20,795 bases of DNA from an uncultured Dorea sp. (GTDB taxonomy: Bacteria > Bacillota_A > Clostridia > Lachnospirales > Lachnospiraceae): contig CAJTRO010000058.1 of the NCBI GenBank assembly GCA_910579015.1, positions 1 to 20,795 on the forward strand, read 5' to 3'. Within the stretch, counting starts at the first letter, position 1; the number at the start of each line of letters is the position of its first letter. Of this stretch, positions 20,453 to 20,795 are shown piece by piece. The translations under genes and the position numbers were made by a program. The notes under the pieces are model-generated. The model was not told where the DNA came from. It searched no databases and worked only from the letters and a program-made list of their open reading frames with translations.

Positions 20453-20795
20453 ATGAAATACGCTGATGTTGTCAAAGCAATGCTGCTCGCTTCCATCCAT
20501 GAGCTTGCTGCCAATCCCCAAAATTATGCTCTTCATCCCGGTAAAGACTTTTCGCGTAATCGAAAACTGGGATTCAAACATCTTCTCCTTATGCTCCTGA
20601 CTATGGAAGCTGACTGTATTAAGGAAGAACTTTACCGCTTTTTTGGACGTTCTACGGATGCTCCTTCAAAAGCTGCCTTTTATAAACAACGCAAAAAGAT
20701 TAAAAATGATGCCTTTAGAAGCCTTCTCGTTTCTTTTACTCAAAAGTGTAAAAAGAAGTTGTTTAAAGGCAAATATTCCTTAGTCGCTTGTGATG
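20453..20795 (+). CDS. IS4-family transposase, 5' part only
   Basis: The first 114 residues of a transposase whose 3' end is beyond the window. The start MKYADVVKAMLLASIHELAA, then HPGKDFSRNRKLGFKHLLLM and the FFGRSTDAPSKAAFYKQRKK segment match the N-terminal region of IS4-type DDE transposases common in gut Clostridia. The sequence ends at LVACD, where this family begins its catalytic core, probably with the first catalytic Asp. AAGGAGGT lies 6-7 nt upstream of the ATG and is one strand of the leader's outer stem. The reading frame is intact as far as it can be seen. Whether the element is complete and active cannot be judged. Confidence 0.88.
   Translation, partial: MKYADVVKAMLLASIHELAANPQNYALHPGKDFSRNRKLGFKHLLLMLLTMEADCIKEELYRFFGRSTDAPSKAAFYKQRKKIKNDAFRSLLVSFTQKCKKKLFKGKYSLVACD

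Larger units (their letters stand above)
20347..20795 (+). mobile_element. Left part of an IS4-type insertion sequence (cut by the window end)
   Basis: The element is recognised from its transposase and its leader structure. Its right end is outside the window and its left terminal inverted repeat cannot be identified without the other end, so 20347 is only a minimum left limit. The true left end may lie anywhere from about 20115 to 20347. Confidence 0.6.

Overview
The window looks like the chromosome of a gut-type Clostridia (Bacillota), most likely a Lachnospiraceae relative. The inference rests on strong AGGAGG-type ribosome binding sites, some GTG/TTG starts, mid GC content, and gene families common there: WYL regulators, GyrI-like proteins, M24 and M18 peptidases, a YitT/DUF2179 protein, a fused ThrE exporter, and a MoxR-DUF58-transglutaminase operon. 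No rRNA, tRNA or CRISPR array was seen.

Layout. (1) 1-453: a 50-codon ORF whose 3' end lies inside a terminator stem. (2) 454-2894, plus strand: WYL regulator, GyrI-like protein, TfoX_N protein and a second GyrI-like protein, a small-molecule sensing or protection module. (3) 2903-8548: a LysR regulator divergent from an ornithine cyclodeaminase/mu-crystallin family enzyme, then, on the minus strand, an IlvD/Edd dehydratase followed by an M24B Xaa-Pro aminopeptidase. (4) 8612-13249, minus strand: ThrE-type exporter, M18 aminopeptidase, YitT membrane protein and type I asparaginase, ending in a clear terminator. (5) 13355-17817, plus strand: MoxR ATPase, DUF58 protein and a membrane transglutaminase. 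(6) 17860-19360, minus strand: MarR regulator, PPOX-family flavoprotein and NUDIX hydrolase. (7) 19450-20079: a DinJ/RelB antitoxin with a Txe/YoeB toxin. (8) 20078-20795: a hairpin-rich non-coding stretch, then the start of an IS4-type transposase cut by the window end.

How the parts work together. A 72-bp promoter/operator block upstream of the cyclodeaminase-family gene (3796-3867) recurs in the same orientation upstream of the dehydratase (8477-8548), with 60 of 72 positions identical by hand alignment. This ties the LysR protein, the cyclodeaminase-like enzyme, the dehydratase and the Xaa-Pro peptidase into one probable regulon. The dehydratase lacks the usual Lys of the Cys-Asp-Lys motif, so it is probably not an ordinary branched-chain biosynthetic enzyme. 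This set is the best candidate here for an undescribed pathway. The neighbouring minus-strand operon also concerns peptides and amino acids (peptidase, asparaginase, exporter).

The second area of interest is the right end. Five hairpin blocks are separated by near-identical TCATTACTT-type spacers. The transposase leader can fold into a three-stem junction whose outer stem covers the ribosome binding site.
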